Below are positions 32,360-40,095 of a stretch of DNA of 64,000 nucleotides, piece by piece. Numbering within the stretch: the first letter of the stretch is position 1; every line of letters begins with the position of its first letter. The notes below the pieces were generated by a model that saw only the letters and a list, made by a program, of their open reading frames with translations, made no database searches and was not told the DNA's origin. The DNA is from DATHZQ01 sp035458525 (GTDB lineage Bacteria > Actinomycetota > Acidimicrobiia > Spongiisociales > UBA5794): NCBI GenBank assembly GCA_035458525.1, contig DATHZQ010000135.1:1-64000 (forward strand), in the 5' to 3' direction. The position numbers and the translations under genes are program-made.

Positions 32360-33001
32360 GTGGACGCTGCCAACCTCGCTGCGATCGAGGACGCCGTGCG
32401 CGGCGAGCTCGACAGCAAATACGAAGCCCGCGAGCTGGCACTCAAGAACTGCCGCCGCATCATTCGTTCTTCGGCCAACGCCATCCGTGCCCTGCACCGG
32501 GACGAGGCCGACACCGCTGAGTCCCTGCTCGAAGAGGTCAAGGCGCTGGTCGCCGAGACGGAAGCGCCGCTGGCAGAGCATCGCGACATCTATTACGCCG
32601 GCTTTTACTACGACGCCGTCAAGGAGTACGCCGAGGCCGAGTTGACCCGTGCGCTCCTGGCCGGCGATTCGATGCCGCTGCCCGGCGACCTGCGGCTCGA
32701 TGCAGTCCCTTACCTGAAGGGGCTCGGTGAAGCCGTCGGCGAGTTGCGTCGCCGCCTGCTCGATGAGTTGCGTCAGGGCCACATCGAGGCTGCGGAGCGC
32801 ACGTTCGAGAGGATGGAGCTGATCATCGGCCTGCTGACGGCGCTCGACTATCCGGACGGCATGACCAGCGGTCTGCGCCGTACGACCGACGTCGCCCGGT
32901 CGCTGATTGAACGCTCCCGGGCCGATCTCACGATGACAGCGGTCCAAGAGCGAGTGCGGCGGAGCATCGATGAAGCGACCAACGGCTCGGCGGCCCCCTG
33001 A
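32360..33001 (+). CDS. Translin-like protein
   Basis: A 213-residue all-helical protein that resembles the translin/TRAX family as found in archaea and some bacteria. Features are the N-terminal KYEARELALKNCRRIIRSSANAIRALHR helix pair, the acidic DEADTAESLLEEVKALV, the HRDIYYAGFYYDAVKEYAEAELTRALL core, PYLKGLGEAVGELRRRLLDELRQGHIEAAERTFERM, and the LDYPDGMTSGLRRTTDVARSLIERSRADLT end. Eukaryotic translin binds RNA/DNA and, with TRAX, forms the C3PO nuclease; bacterial members are uncharacterised. GTG 32360 is the first usual start after the SepX-like gene; a CTG at 32342 is the alternative. tRNA-Ala follows. Confidence 0.72.
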   Translation: MDAANLAAIEDAVRGELDSKYEARELALKNCRRIIRSSANAIRALHRDEADTAESLLEEVKALVAETEAPLAEHRDIYYAGFYYDAVKEYAEAELTRALLAGDSMPLPGDLRLDAVPYLKGLGEAVGELRRRLLDELRQGHIEAAERTFERMELIIGLLTALDYPDGMTSGLRRTTDVARSLIERSRADLTMTAVQERVRRSIDEATNGSAAP

Positions 33002-33043
33002 TCCTCGCCGTCCGGAGGCCGGTCTAAACTCCGGGCTCCATCC

Positions 33044-33117
33044 GGGGGTGTAGCTCAGCCCGGCAGAGCGCTACGTTCGCAACGTAGAAGTCACGGGTTC
33101 AAATCCCGTCACCTCCA
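33044..33117 (+). tRNA. tRNA-Ala (anticodon CGC)
   Basis: Acceptor GGGGGTG pairs with CACCTCC and includes the G3-U70 wobble pair that identifies alanine tRNA. D stem GCTC/GAGC, anticodon stem CTACG/CGTAG with loop TTCGCAA, T arm ACGGG-TTCAAAT-CCCGT. Anticodon CGC reads GCG. Discriminator A; no CCA encoded. Confidence 0.97.
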
Positions 33118-33249
33118 CCCTTCTTCTCTCGGTTGTCCCGCGGCTGTCGGCATCCGGCACAGCTTGGGCATCACGTGCGGCTGCGAGCCGACTCGAATCA
33201 GATTCAGCCGCAGCGAGATTGACCCCTTGCGGAATTGCGACGCTTGCTT

Positions 33250-33370
33250 GATACTCCGCGCTTCGAAGGGGAGTAGCCCCACGGGTCCGGTCCGTCAGAA
33301 CGGCAGTACGCTGCCCGGCCCCCCGACCGCTGGCAGCAGCGGGAGCAAGACCTTCGGCGCAAGAGATGAC
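33250..33370 (+). promoter_or_regulatory. yybP-ykoY (manganese-sensing) riboswitch upstream of terC
   Basis: The leader of the TerC gene carries the two most conserved blocks of the yybP-ykoY class: AAGGGGAGTAGCC (33266-33278) and AGCAAGACCTTCG (33344-33356). They close on each other through P1: GCGC (33258-33261), a two-base TT bulge, CGAAGG (33264-33269), pairing with CCTTCG and GCGC (33351-33360). The variable arm between them contains GC-rich hairpin sequence. This class binds Mn2+ and commonly controls TerC-, MntP- and P-type-ATPase-type manganese exporters. The GTG of terC lies about 31 bases after P1, so control of translation or of transcription near the start is possible. Confidence 0.85.
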
Positions 33371-33390
33371 GGACCAAGAAGGGACCCGAG

Positions 33391-34470
33391 GTGCTCCTCG
33401 TCGCTGAGACATCCAACGCTGCTCTTGTCGATCTCGACGTCCCGGGCTGGGCATGGATCGGCCTTCTTCTCGCCATCGTTCTGCTTCTCGCCGTTGACCT
33501 CTACCGCCATCGTGACGCCCATGCGCCGACCACACGCGAGGCGGCGATCGAGTCGGCCATCTGGGTCGCCTGCGGGCTCGGCTTCGCCGCCGTGGTGGGC
33601 ACCGCGTTCGGTGGCCAAGCGTTCGGCGAGTACATCAGCGGCTACCTGATCGAGAAATCGCTCAGCGTCGACAACGTCTTCGTGTGGGCAATGCTGTTTT
33701 CGACGCTTGCGATCCCGGTTGCGTATCAACACCGCGTCCTGTTCTGGGGCATCTTCGGTGCGCTGGCATTGCGGGCCGGTTTCATCTTCGCCGGAACGGC
33801 GCTCGTGAGTCGCTTTTGGTGGTTGCTGCTCGTGTTCGGCGTCTTTCTCGTATTCACCGGGATCAAGGTCGTTCGGCACAAGCCCGACGAGGGATCCCGA
33901 GAGGCACGCCGCGGGATTGGTCTCCTCCGCAAGATCATGCCTGTATCCGACGAGCTGCACGGCCAGCGTTTCCTCACCAGGATCGACGGTCGGTTGGTCG
34001 CGACGCCGCTGTTTGCTGCAGTCATCGTCATCGAGATGACCGACGTGATCTTCGCCGTCGACTCGGTGCCGGCGATCCTCGCGGTCTCCCGAGCGCCGTT
34101 CCTGGTGTTTGCTTCGAACGCTTTCGCCATCCTGGGTTTGCGTGCGATGTATTTCCTGCTGGCGAACGCCAAACAGCGCTTCCACTACCTGTCACACGGC
34201 CTCGGAGCCATCCTCGTCTTCGTTGGACTCAAGATGGCGGTGTCGCACTGGTACCACCTGAATACGTACGTATCGCTCGGTGTGATCGTGGCGATGCTCG
34301 CTGCTGCCATCGTGTTGAGCGAGCGCCGCACCCGGGCGCTCCGGCGGTTCGACACGGAAGCGGCGGCGTCGGACGACGATGCAGGCTCGCCATCGAGCGG
34401 GCGGGATCGGGATACACCGACGGCCGGGGGCCGCAGCGAAGGGGAGCTGTCGCGGCTCACTCGCTCGTGA
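33391..34470 (+). CDS. TerC family integral membrane protein, likely manganese exporter
   Basis: A 359-residue TerC/Alx-family protein with about nine helices. Family hallmarks are FGEYISGYLIEKSLSVDNVFVWAMLFSTLAIP (helix with conserved E, D and N), QHRVLFWGIFGALALRAGFI, LLVFGVFLVFTGIKVV, IVIEMTDVIFAVDSVPAILAVS (second acidic metal-binding helix) and FASNAFAILGLRAMYFLL. The acidic residues of both repeats, thought to bind the metal, are intact. The last 40 residues are a polar cytoplasmic tail. The yybP-ykoY riboswitch in its leader supports manganese export rather than tellurite resistance. The GTG start follows GGGACCCGAG. Confidence 0.92.
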   Translation: MLLVAETSNAALVDLDVPGWAWIGLLLAIVLLLAVDLYRHRDAHAPTTREAAIESAIWVACGLGFAAVVGTAFGGQAFGEYISGYLIEKSLSVDNVFVWAMLFSTLAIPVAYQHRVLFWGIFGALALRAGFIFAGTALVSRFWWLLLVFGVFLVFTGIKVVRHKPDEGSREARRGIGLLRKIMPVSDELHGQRFLTRIDGRLVATPLFAAVIVIEMTDVIFAVDSVPAILAVSRAPFLVFASNAFAILGLRAMYFLLANAKQRFHYLSHGLGAILVFVGLKMAVSHWYHLNTYVSLGVIVAMLAAAIVLSERRTRALRRFDTEAAASDDDAGSPSSGRDRDTPTAGGRSEGELSRLTRS

Positions 34471-34484
34471 GCAACCCGGCTGCG

Positions 34485-34490
34485 TAGGGT
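34485..34490 (+). promoter_or_regulatory. -10 box for leaderless start of the P-loop kinase gene
   Basis: TAGGGT is followed by GGTCGC and the ATG at 34497; spacing 6, no Shine-Dalgarno. Confidence 0.55.
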
Positions 34491-34496
34491 GGTCGC

Positions 34497-35120
34497 ATGG
34501 TCGACGGGTCGAAGGTTGTGCTGATCGGCGGTGCTCCCGGGTCGGGTAAGACCACCTTGGCCGAAGCGGTTGCGAAGGACCTCGGCTGGCGGTGGCTACC
34601 GGGTGACGCGCTCGTCACTGCGATGCGTGGCGTGGCGAGTCCGGAAACGCACCCCGACCTGCATCTCTCGCCCGGCGGAACTCATGTCGAGTACTTCACC
34701 AATGGACCGCCTGCAAAGCTCGTTGCTGACGCGATCGCGCTCCAGGCCGCTGCATGGCAGGGTTTCGAGCACGTCATCCGATTCCACGCCCGATATGGAC
34801 CGTCGGTGGTCATCGACTCTTGGACGTTTTCGCCTGGCAACGTTGCCGCCCTCGGGCTCAGCAACGTGATCGGGTTCTGGATCATCATCGACCCGGCAGC
34901 ATTGGACGAGCGCGAGAAGCCGCCGCCGGGCTACGTCGACCCGTCGACCAACCCTGCGCGGCGGCGTGCCAACTTCCGGCACCGCAGCCTGTGGTGCAAT
35001 GACTTCGTGCAGAGGGAGGCCACCAGGCTGGGCATGGCACTCCTGTACCAAGACGGTGCAACGCCGCTCGACGTCCACGTTGCCACCATTGGGAGCAGGG
35101 TCGGCCCGCAGCGGCGGTGA
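34497..35120 (+). CDS. P-loop ATPase/kinase-like protein of unknown substrate
   Basis: A 207-residue protein with a clear Walker A motif near the N terminus, VVLIGGAPGSGKTTLAEAVAKDL, and a lid-like region (PPGYVDPSTNPARRRANFRHRSLW) rich in Arg. SVVIDSWTFSP may act as the Walker B/DR-like segment. The fold is like shikimate/gluconate kinases or 2-phosphoglycerate kinase-type proteins. It is not the usual annotated kinase of any pathway known to me, so no substrate is assigned. No signal peptide. The PKD protein gene follows after 179 bases, with its own Shine-Dalgarno. Confidence 0.75.
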   Translation: MVDGSKVVLIGGAPGSGKTTLAEAVAKDLGWRWLPGDALVTAMRGVASPETHPDLHLSPGGTHVEYFTNGPPAKLVADAIALQAAAWQGFEHVIRFHARYGPSVVIDSWTFSPGNVAALGLSNVIGFWIIIDPAALDEREKPPPGYVDPSTNPARRRANFRHRSLWCNDFVQREATRLGMALLYQDGATPLDVHVATIGSRVGPQRR

Positions 35121-35299
35121 TCCGTCGCGGCGGGGCGTCCAGGTGCCTGCCGCTGCCGCGATTCCCGCCGCATGATCTTCGGCGGCGTTCGGCTCGACGG
35201 ACGCGCCGGAGACGCGCAGGCGAGAGTGACCTCCGCCGCGTTCCGTGGCCGCTCCGAGGCGGCATGCTCGGGGCAAGTCGGTTGGATGGAGGTGCGGGA

Positions 35300-36025
35300 A
35301 TGGAGAGCGTCGCTGCTCGAAGGTGGGCATCTGGGCTGATCGCCGTTGGGGTCGCCGTGCTGGCGGTGGTGTTCGTCGCCGCGTTTGCCATCGTGCGAGA
35401 TCCGGGTGGCTACTACGACGAGTGGGTGCCGAGCGATGGCCCGGAGGGTCCCGAGGCATCCTTCGACTGGTCGTCCTCGGGTCTGCTGGTTTCGTTCGTA
35501 GATACGTCGGCGATCGGTGACAGTGTCCTCGAGCGATGGGTGTGGGACTTCGGTGACGGCACGGAGAGTGCAGATGCCGCACCGTCGCACCGGTTCGAGG
35601 AGGAGGGCGAATACTCGGTCACGCTGGATGTCGTTGATGCCAGTGGTGAGTCGAGCCAAGCCGAGGCGACCGTCGGGATCGAAACCGGCGGCACTGCGAG
35701 CGGGGAAGGAACGCTTGGTCTCAACGACCTAGCCGACAACGTGACCGACGTGGTCGAACAGTCGGCCAAAGGCGGTGTCGTGGTCGTTCTGGTCATTGGC
35801 ATGTTCGTGGTGCTGACCATGATCGGCGGCAGGTTGTTGCGGCAAGGTGTGCGTGCGTTGCGTCCGATTCCGGACAAGATCAGCGTCAAGCTGCGACCGA
35901 AGGAACTCGAGCTTGCAGCAGGCGAACGCCACTCCGGGGTTACGCCGGTTCCCGAGGCCGCTGACGAGGCTCGCCCTGAGGCGACGAGCGACGAAGAGGG
36001 ACGACGAGTGCGCGCAGGCGTTTGA
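35300..36025 (+). CDS. Membrane protein with a PKD domain between two helices
   Basis: A 241-residue protein. TM1 (about 10-33, GLIAVGVAVLAVVFVAAFAIV) is followed by an extracytoplasmic region with a PKD fold (about 50-130): SFDWSSSG, LERWVWDFGDGTESADAAPSHRFEEEGEYSVTLDVVDASGES is the classical WDFGDG...Y.V.L.V signature. TM2 (about 155-178) then leads to a cytoplasmic, charged C-terminal tail. PKD domains mediate protein or glycan contacts. The ATG has GGATGGAGGTGCGGG upstream as ribosome binding site. It ends 13 bases before the convergent MscS gene. Function unknown. Confidence 0.78.
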   Translation: MESVAARRWASGLIAVGVAVLAVVFVAAFAIVRDPGGYYDEWVPSDGPEGPEASFDWSSSGLLVSFVDTSAIGDSVLERWVWDFGDGTESADAAPSHRFEEEGEYSVTLDVVDASGESSQAEATVGIETGGTASGEGTLGLNDLADNVTDVVEQSAKGGVVVVLVIGMFVVLTMIGGRLLRQGVRALRPIPDKISVKLRPKELELAAGERHSGVTPVPEAADEARPEATSDEEGRRVRAGV

Positions 36026-36038
36026 GGATGCGGCCGGC

Positions 36039-37088
36039 TCACCCCACCGGCTCGGGTTCGGGCTCGGCCGGGTGCTGCCAGATCACACGTTGCGGGAACG
36101 GGATGACGATGCCTTCAGCGTCGAAGGCTCGCTTGATGCGTTCGCGGATCTCGCGGCTGGCCGCCCACTGCTCACCGGGTTCGGTCTTCACGACGAGGCG
36201 TATCGCGATGGCGCTTTCGCCGAAACGCTCAATACCCCAGATCTCGGGCTCTTCGAGAATCGTGGCGTGCTCGTGGTGCTCCTCCCACACCTCGGCAGCC
36301 GCTTCCTGGATGACGCGGCGAGCCAAGTCGATGTCGGTGTCGTAGGCGACCTCGATATCGAGCACGGACCTGGCGTAGAGCTGTGACTTGTTGGCGACCC
36401 GTTTGATCTCACCGTTCGGGAAGTGCCACACCGAGCCCTCGACATCCCGGATGCTGGTGGTGCGCAGGCTGATCTGTTCCACGACACCGGTTGCTTCGCC
36501 CAGGTTCACCACGTCACCAACGCCGTATTGGTCCTCGATGATCATGAACATGCCCGCGAGGAAGTCCTGCACGATGGTCTGGGAACCGAAGCCGAGGGCA
36601 ATGCCGACGATGCCGGCGCCTGCGATCAGCGGTCCGAGATTCACCTCGAACTCGCTGAGCGCAATGAGGGTCGCCAGCGTGTAGACCGCAACCGAAGCCG
36701 TACTCGCCAGAACGCTTCCCAGGGTTTGCGCACGCTGCTTGGACCGCTCGGCCCGCGCCAGGATGTTCCGTGTCTTTTCCATCGCTTTCTGTTGCAGGTC
36801 ATCGAATCGGCCGTCTTCGACCTCGAGCGCCTCGCGTTGCTCACGCTTTGCTTCGCGGTCGGCGACCATCCTGTCCACCGAGCGGGCGATGGCGCGTCGC
36901 ACCAGCCGGTTGGCGACGAAAGCGATGAGGAATACGAACGCCACCTTGATCGGCCGCTCCATGAACCAGTCGACGAACCGAGCGAGCTGCTCGTTACCGG
37001 TTGCTTCCAGCACCCAGTCGCAAATGATGTCGATTCCCGTGTCGCAGACGTCGGTCTGCTCGGCTTGGGCGAGGATCTCGGTCGCCAT
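36039..37088 (-). CDS. Small-conductance mechanosensitive channel (MscS family)
   Basis: MscS channels open under membrane tension to release solutes on hypo-osmotic shock. The 349-residue protein has an N-terminal region with a hydrophobic helix (VAFVFLIAFVANRLV), a long charged coiled segment (about 70-115), and the pore helix region LIAGAGIVGIALGFGSQTIVQDFLAGMFMIIEDQY, followed by GDVVNLGEATGVVEQISLRTT and WHFPNGEI of the beta domain. The C-terminal domain ends in a proline/glutamate tail. The ATG at 37088 has GGGAGGTGCG upstream; the longer frame to 37178 lacks support. Confidence 0.94.
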   Translation of the reverse strand: MATEILAQAEQTDVCDTGIDIICDWVLEATGNEQLARFVDWFMERPIKVAFVFLIAFVANRLVRRAIARSVDRMVADREAKREQREALEVEDGRFDDLQQKAMEKTRNILARAERSKQRAQTLGSVLASTASVAVYTLATLIALSEFEVNLGPLIAGAGIVGIALGFGSQTIVQDFLAGMFMIIEDQYGVGDVVNLGEATGVVEQISLRTTSIRDVEGSVWHFPNGEIKRVANKSQLYARSVLDIEVAYDTDIDLARRVIQEAAAEVWEEHHEHATILEEPEIWGIERFGESAIAIRLVVKTEPGEQWAASREIRERIKRAFDAEGIVIPFPQRVIWQHPAEPEPEPVG

Positions 37089-37327
37089 TCGCACCTCCCG
37101 TGTGAGCGCAGGGCCCATTGTCGGCGCGCATGCCGTCCCGGTGCCAGCGGCCACGCGCGGCGCAGGGATGCGAGGCACCGTTCGGGCACCGCCGGGACCG
37201 TGTCCGAGAACTCGCGCCTACCTCAGGGTTCGCCGGTGATGGGGGGTGACGTGGGCGATGCCGTCCCACGCCCGGTGCCGGCCGTCGGCATCACGACCCC
37301 GTTCGGGGGAAGTCCGGATTCTGGGCC

Positions 37328-37543
37328 TCAGGTCGGTGGCGTGAACCTGTCGATGATGACCGCGGATCCGTTGGCGGTGTTGTCGATTCTCCCGGCGAGG
37401 ATCGCCTGGTAGTCAGGATCGGCGTACCAGGCCCGGGCGGCATCGACCGTGGGGAACTCGAGCACGATGGTCACGTGGCGCCCCTCACCCTCGACGCCGG
37501 CGCCTGGCCTGAGCCGCAACGACAAGGACGAGAGCATGGACAT
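37328..37543 (-). pseudogene. DUF1330-like C-terminal fragment
   Basis: The minus-strand frame encodes GRHVTIVLEFPTVDAARAWY, then ADPDYQAILAGRIDNTANGS and AVIIDRF, which fits the C-terminal half of DUF1330 proteins (small ferredoxin-like fold). The N-terminal half of the domain (normally about 40 residues) is not found: the preceding residues are Ser/Leu/Arg-rich without the expected strand-helix pattern, in this or the other minus frames. Starts at 37543 or 37537 would give about 70 residues. It may be a remnant or a very short divergent member. It lies 85 bases downstream of the PfkB-kinase gene on the same strand. Confidence 0.45.
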
Positions 37544-37628
37544 CGGCGAGCCAGAACGGATCATCGAAGTCAAACCGGAGCCGCTCGAGGTTCCGGAGCC
37601 GGTCCCCGCCGGGAGCTGACGGGCCGCG

Positions 37629-38465
37629 CTAGCGAGGAGCCAGGTCGGGCGACTGGACCGCTGCCGCCGCCGCGTGTGCACCGCGTTCCAGCGCTGCCCC
37701 CAGCGACGGCGTGCCGAGCCATGCCGTCGCAAACCCGGCGAAGAACGCATCTCCGGCGCCGTTCGTATCGACCACGTCGACCGGCAGGGCGGGCACATCG
37801 ATCCAACCATCGGCGGCGGTGAGCCCGCTCGCCCCAGCCGCGCCGTGGGTACACACGGCGGCGCGGATTCCCGCAGCGATGCGTTGGTCGAGAAACCCCC
37901 GCCAGTCGTTGTGAGCGACGGAGTTCATGAACAGGTAGTCGGCGGCTTCGATGAAGTCGGAGTGATACGGGTCGGTCCCGTCGTAGTCGTGGATGTCGAC
38001 CCACACCGGCGCACCGATCTCTCTCAGGAGGGGGAGGAACTGCCGGCAGTGGTGGAGGATCGTGACTGCCACCAGATCCGCGGTCTCGGCGACAGCGCCA
38101 ACCAGGTCGACATCCACGTCGATCTCGTGCGACCCCGGGTTGACGAATATCGAGATGCGGTCCCCGGCGGCGTCCATGACGTTCACGTGGCGCATCGTGC
38201 CGTTGGGGTCGTCCTGTGTGACGAGGTCGATGCCGCGTGACTCGATGCCGGTGCGAACTCGAGTTCCTTCGTCGTCACGGCCGAGCAGACCCCACAGCGT
38301 GACGTCGGCACCGAGGTTCCGCAGATTGAGCGCCTTGCCTGCCCCGCTCGACCCGATGGTGTCGTGGCTGTGACGGGGAAAGACCGTCTGGGGCATAGGG
38401 GCCGGGAACGCATCGACGTACACCATGGTGTTCCACGAGATGCCGCCGAGGATCAGCGCCTGCAT
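37629..38465 (-). CDS. PfkB family carbohydrate kinase
   Basis: A 278-residue ribokinase-family kinase. The N-terminal strand ALILGGISWNTMVYVDAFP is followed by SSGAGKALNLRNLGADVTLWGLLGRDDEGT (substrate-binding, PfkB signature 1 region) and the C-terminal signature VDVVDTNGAGDAFFAGFATAW, with the DTxGAGD anion-hole and catalytic Asp. The substrate sugar or nucleoside cannot be inferred. Its ATG overlaps the hutH stop (TGATG), so translation is coupled to histidine ammonia-lyase; this partnership is unusual. A longer open frame that reaches into hutH antisense-free sequence is rejected because the family starts at MQALILGG. Confidence 0.88.
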   Translation of the reverse strand: MQALILGGISWNTMVYVDAFPAPMPQTVFPRHSHDTIGSSGAGKALNLRNLGADVTLWGLLGRDDEGTRVRTGIESRGIDLVTQDDPNGTMRHVNVMDAAGDRISIFVNPGSHEIDVDVDLVGAVAETADLVAVTILHHCRQFLPLLREIGAPVWVDIHDYDGTDPYHSDFIEAADYLFMNSVAHNDWRGFLDQRIAAGIRAAVCTHGAAGASGLTAADGWIDVPALPVDVVDTNGAGDAFFAGFATAWLGTPSLGAALERGAHAAAAAVQSPDLAPR

Positions 38466-39988
38466 CAGTCGATCGCACCGGCTGCGGCCACTGCCGCGGC
38501 GAGGATCTCGCCGGAGCGCACCAGGCTCGCCGACGTTTCCAGCTCGGGCGAGACAAACCGGTCGGGGCCGGGTCCGGCTACGTCTTGCCGAAGCCGTGCG
38601 ATGACCGCACCGGTGGCGGCTGCGGGCGGATGGTCGCGAAGCTCGACGGCCCGTGCCGCCGCCACGAGCTCGACGGCTTGGATGCGCGCCAGGTTGTCGA
38701 TGATCCGACGCAGTTTGCGTGCCGCACTCCACGCCATCGAGACGTGATCCTCCTGCATCCCCGAGGTCGGGTACGAGTCGACGCTTGCCGGCGTCGCAAG
38801 GCGGCGATTCTCCTCGCAGAGCGCCGCCGCCGTGTAGTGCCCGATCATCAGCCCCGAATCGACTCCGGGATCGTTGGCCAGGAACGGCGGCAGTCCGTGG
38901 CTTCGGGTCTTGTCGAGCATTCGGTCGATGCGGCGTTCGGCCATCATTCCGACGTCGGCCAGAGCGATGCCCAGGAAGTCGGCGGCGTAACCGAGGGGAG
39001 CCCCGTGGAAGTTGCCGCACGATTCCACCCGGCCGTCTGGCAGGACCATGGGGTTGTCGATGGCGGCCGCCAGCTCGTGCTCGACCGTCCGGGTGACGTA
39101 GCCGAGCGCGTCGCGCGCAGCCCCGTGAACCTGAGGAGCGCAGCGGATGGAGTACGCATCCTGGACGCGGGGATCGTCGTGCCGGTGGCTGGCCACCAGC
39201 GGTGAGTCCGCCAGCATGCGGCGCAGGTTGTGCGCCGAGATGGCCTGGCCCGGTTGGGGACGCAATTCCTGCAGCTCGGCGGCGAAGGGACGATCCGTCG
39301 CCAGCATGCCCTCCACCGTCAGCGCCGCGATGACGTCGCCCGTCGCCAGCAGCGTTTGGGAGTCGGCCACGCCGAGGCACAGCATGCCGAGAATGCCGTC
39401 CGTGCCATTGGTCAGGGCCAGGCCCTCCTTCTCCGCCAGGCGCAGCGGCGTCAATCCGGCGGCCTGCAGCGCCTCTCCGGCCGGCACGGTATCTCCGCTG
39501 ACCTCCACCTCGCCTTCGCCGATCAGCGCAAGCGACACGTGCGCGAGCGGGGCGAGGTCGCCACTGGCGCCGAGTGATCCGTGTTCAGGGACGACCGGGT
39601 GGATCTCGTGGTTGAGCAGGTCGACGAGCCGTTGTGCCGTGTCGGGGCGGGCGCCGCTGTAGCCGAGCGCCAGCGTGCGGGCCCGCAAGAAGGTCATGGC
39701 GCGCACGACCTCGGTTTCCACGGCGGGCCCCATCCCGGCGGCGTGGGAGCGGACGAGAGCCAGTTGCAGCTCGGCGCGTCGCTCGGGGGGAATCGAGACC
39801 GTCGCCAGCGCTCCGAAACCCGTCGAGATGCCGTAGGTCGGCTCTCCTGACGCCAGCCCCTCCACCACGCTGCGCGACGCTGCCATCCGCTCGACCGCCT
39901 CAGCAGTGAGCTGCACCCGGGCGCGGTTGCGAGCGACGGCGACAACGTCGCTGATCGTTGCCCCCGGCCCCGCCAGCTGGACCGTCAT
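38465..39988 (-). CDS. hutH: Histidine ammonia-lyase
   Basis: HutH deaminates L-histidine to urocanate, the first step of histidine degradation. The 507-residue length is typical. The MIO cofactor forms from A141-S142-G143 in HGSLGASGDLAPLAH, and it is intact. Other family blocks are YGISTGFGALA near residue 52, LTNGTDGILGMLCLG, QDAYSIRCAPQVHGA and GNFHGAPLGYAADFLGIAL. The ATG is preceded by GGAGGTCGCGGG, a strong Shine-Dalgarno. The PfkB-kinase gene is coupled to its 3' end. HutU and HutI are transcribed divergently from 40096, across a 107-base shared promoter region. Confidence 0.97.
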   Translation of the reverse strand: MTVQLAGPGATISDVVAVARNRARVQLTAEAVERMAASRSVVEGLASGEPTYGISTGFGALATVSIPPERRAELQLALVRSHAAGMGPAVETEVVRAMTFLRARTLALGYSGARPDTAQRLVDLLNHEIHPVVPEHGSLGASGDLAPLAHVSLALIGEGEVEVSGDTVPAGEALQAAGLTPLRLAEKEGLALTNGTDGILGMLCLGVADSQTLLATGDVIAALTVEGMLATDRPFAAELQELRPQPGQAISAHNLRRMLADSPLVASHRHDDPRVQDAYSIRCAPQVHGAARDALGYVTRTVEHELAAAIDNPMVLPDGRVESCGNFHGAPLGYAADFLGIALADVGMMAERRIDRMLDKTRSHGLPPFLANDPGVDSGLMIGHYTAAALCEENRRLATPASVDSYPTSGMQEDHVSMAWSAARKLRRIIDNLARIQAVELVAAARAVELRDHPPAAATGAVIARLRQDVAGPGPDRFVSPELETSASLVRSGEILAAAVAAAGAID

Positions 39989-40005
39989 CCCGCGACCTCC
40001 GGTTT

Positions 40006-40023
40006 ATGTGTCGTCATGTGTCG
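40006..40023. promoter_or_regulatory. Possible operator between hutH and hutU
   Basis: ATGTGTCG occurs twice, at 40006-40013 and 40016-40023, with starts 10 bases apart (one helical turn), in the 107-base divergent gap. Such phased direct repeats are plausible binding sites for a regulator acting on both hut transcripts. No hut regulator gene is in the window. Confidence 0.4.
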
Positions 40024-40095
40024 CGGAGCGTACCGTGCGCGACAATGGCCTCGCTTGCCCCGGCCGCAGCCTGCTGCTGCCAGAGAGGAGTCTGC

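Noticed and set aside
36423..37412. Plus-strand open frame of 329 codons
   Set aside because: Antisense to mscS, whose pore and beta-domain motifs are clear.
37629..39380. PfkB kinase with a 305-residue N-terminal extension
   Set aside because: The extension reads through hutH in another frame and is Arg/Gly-rich; the family begins at the ATG at 38465, which overlaps the hutH stop.
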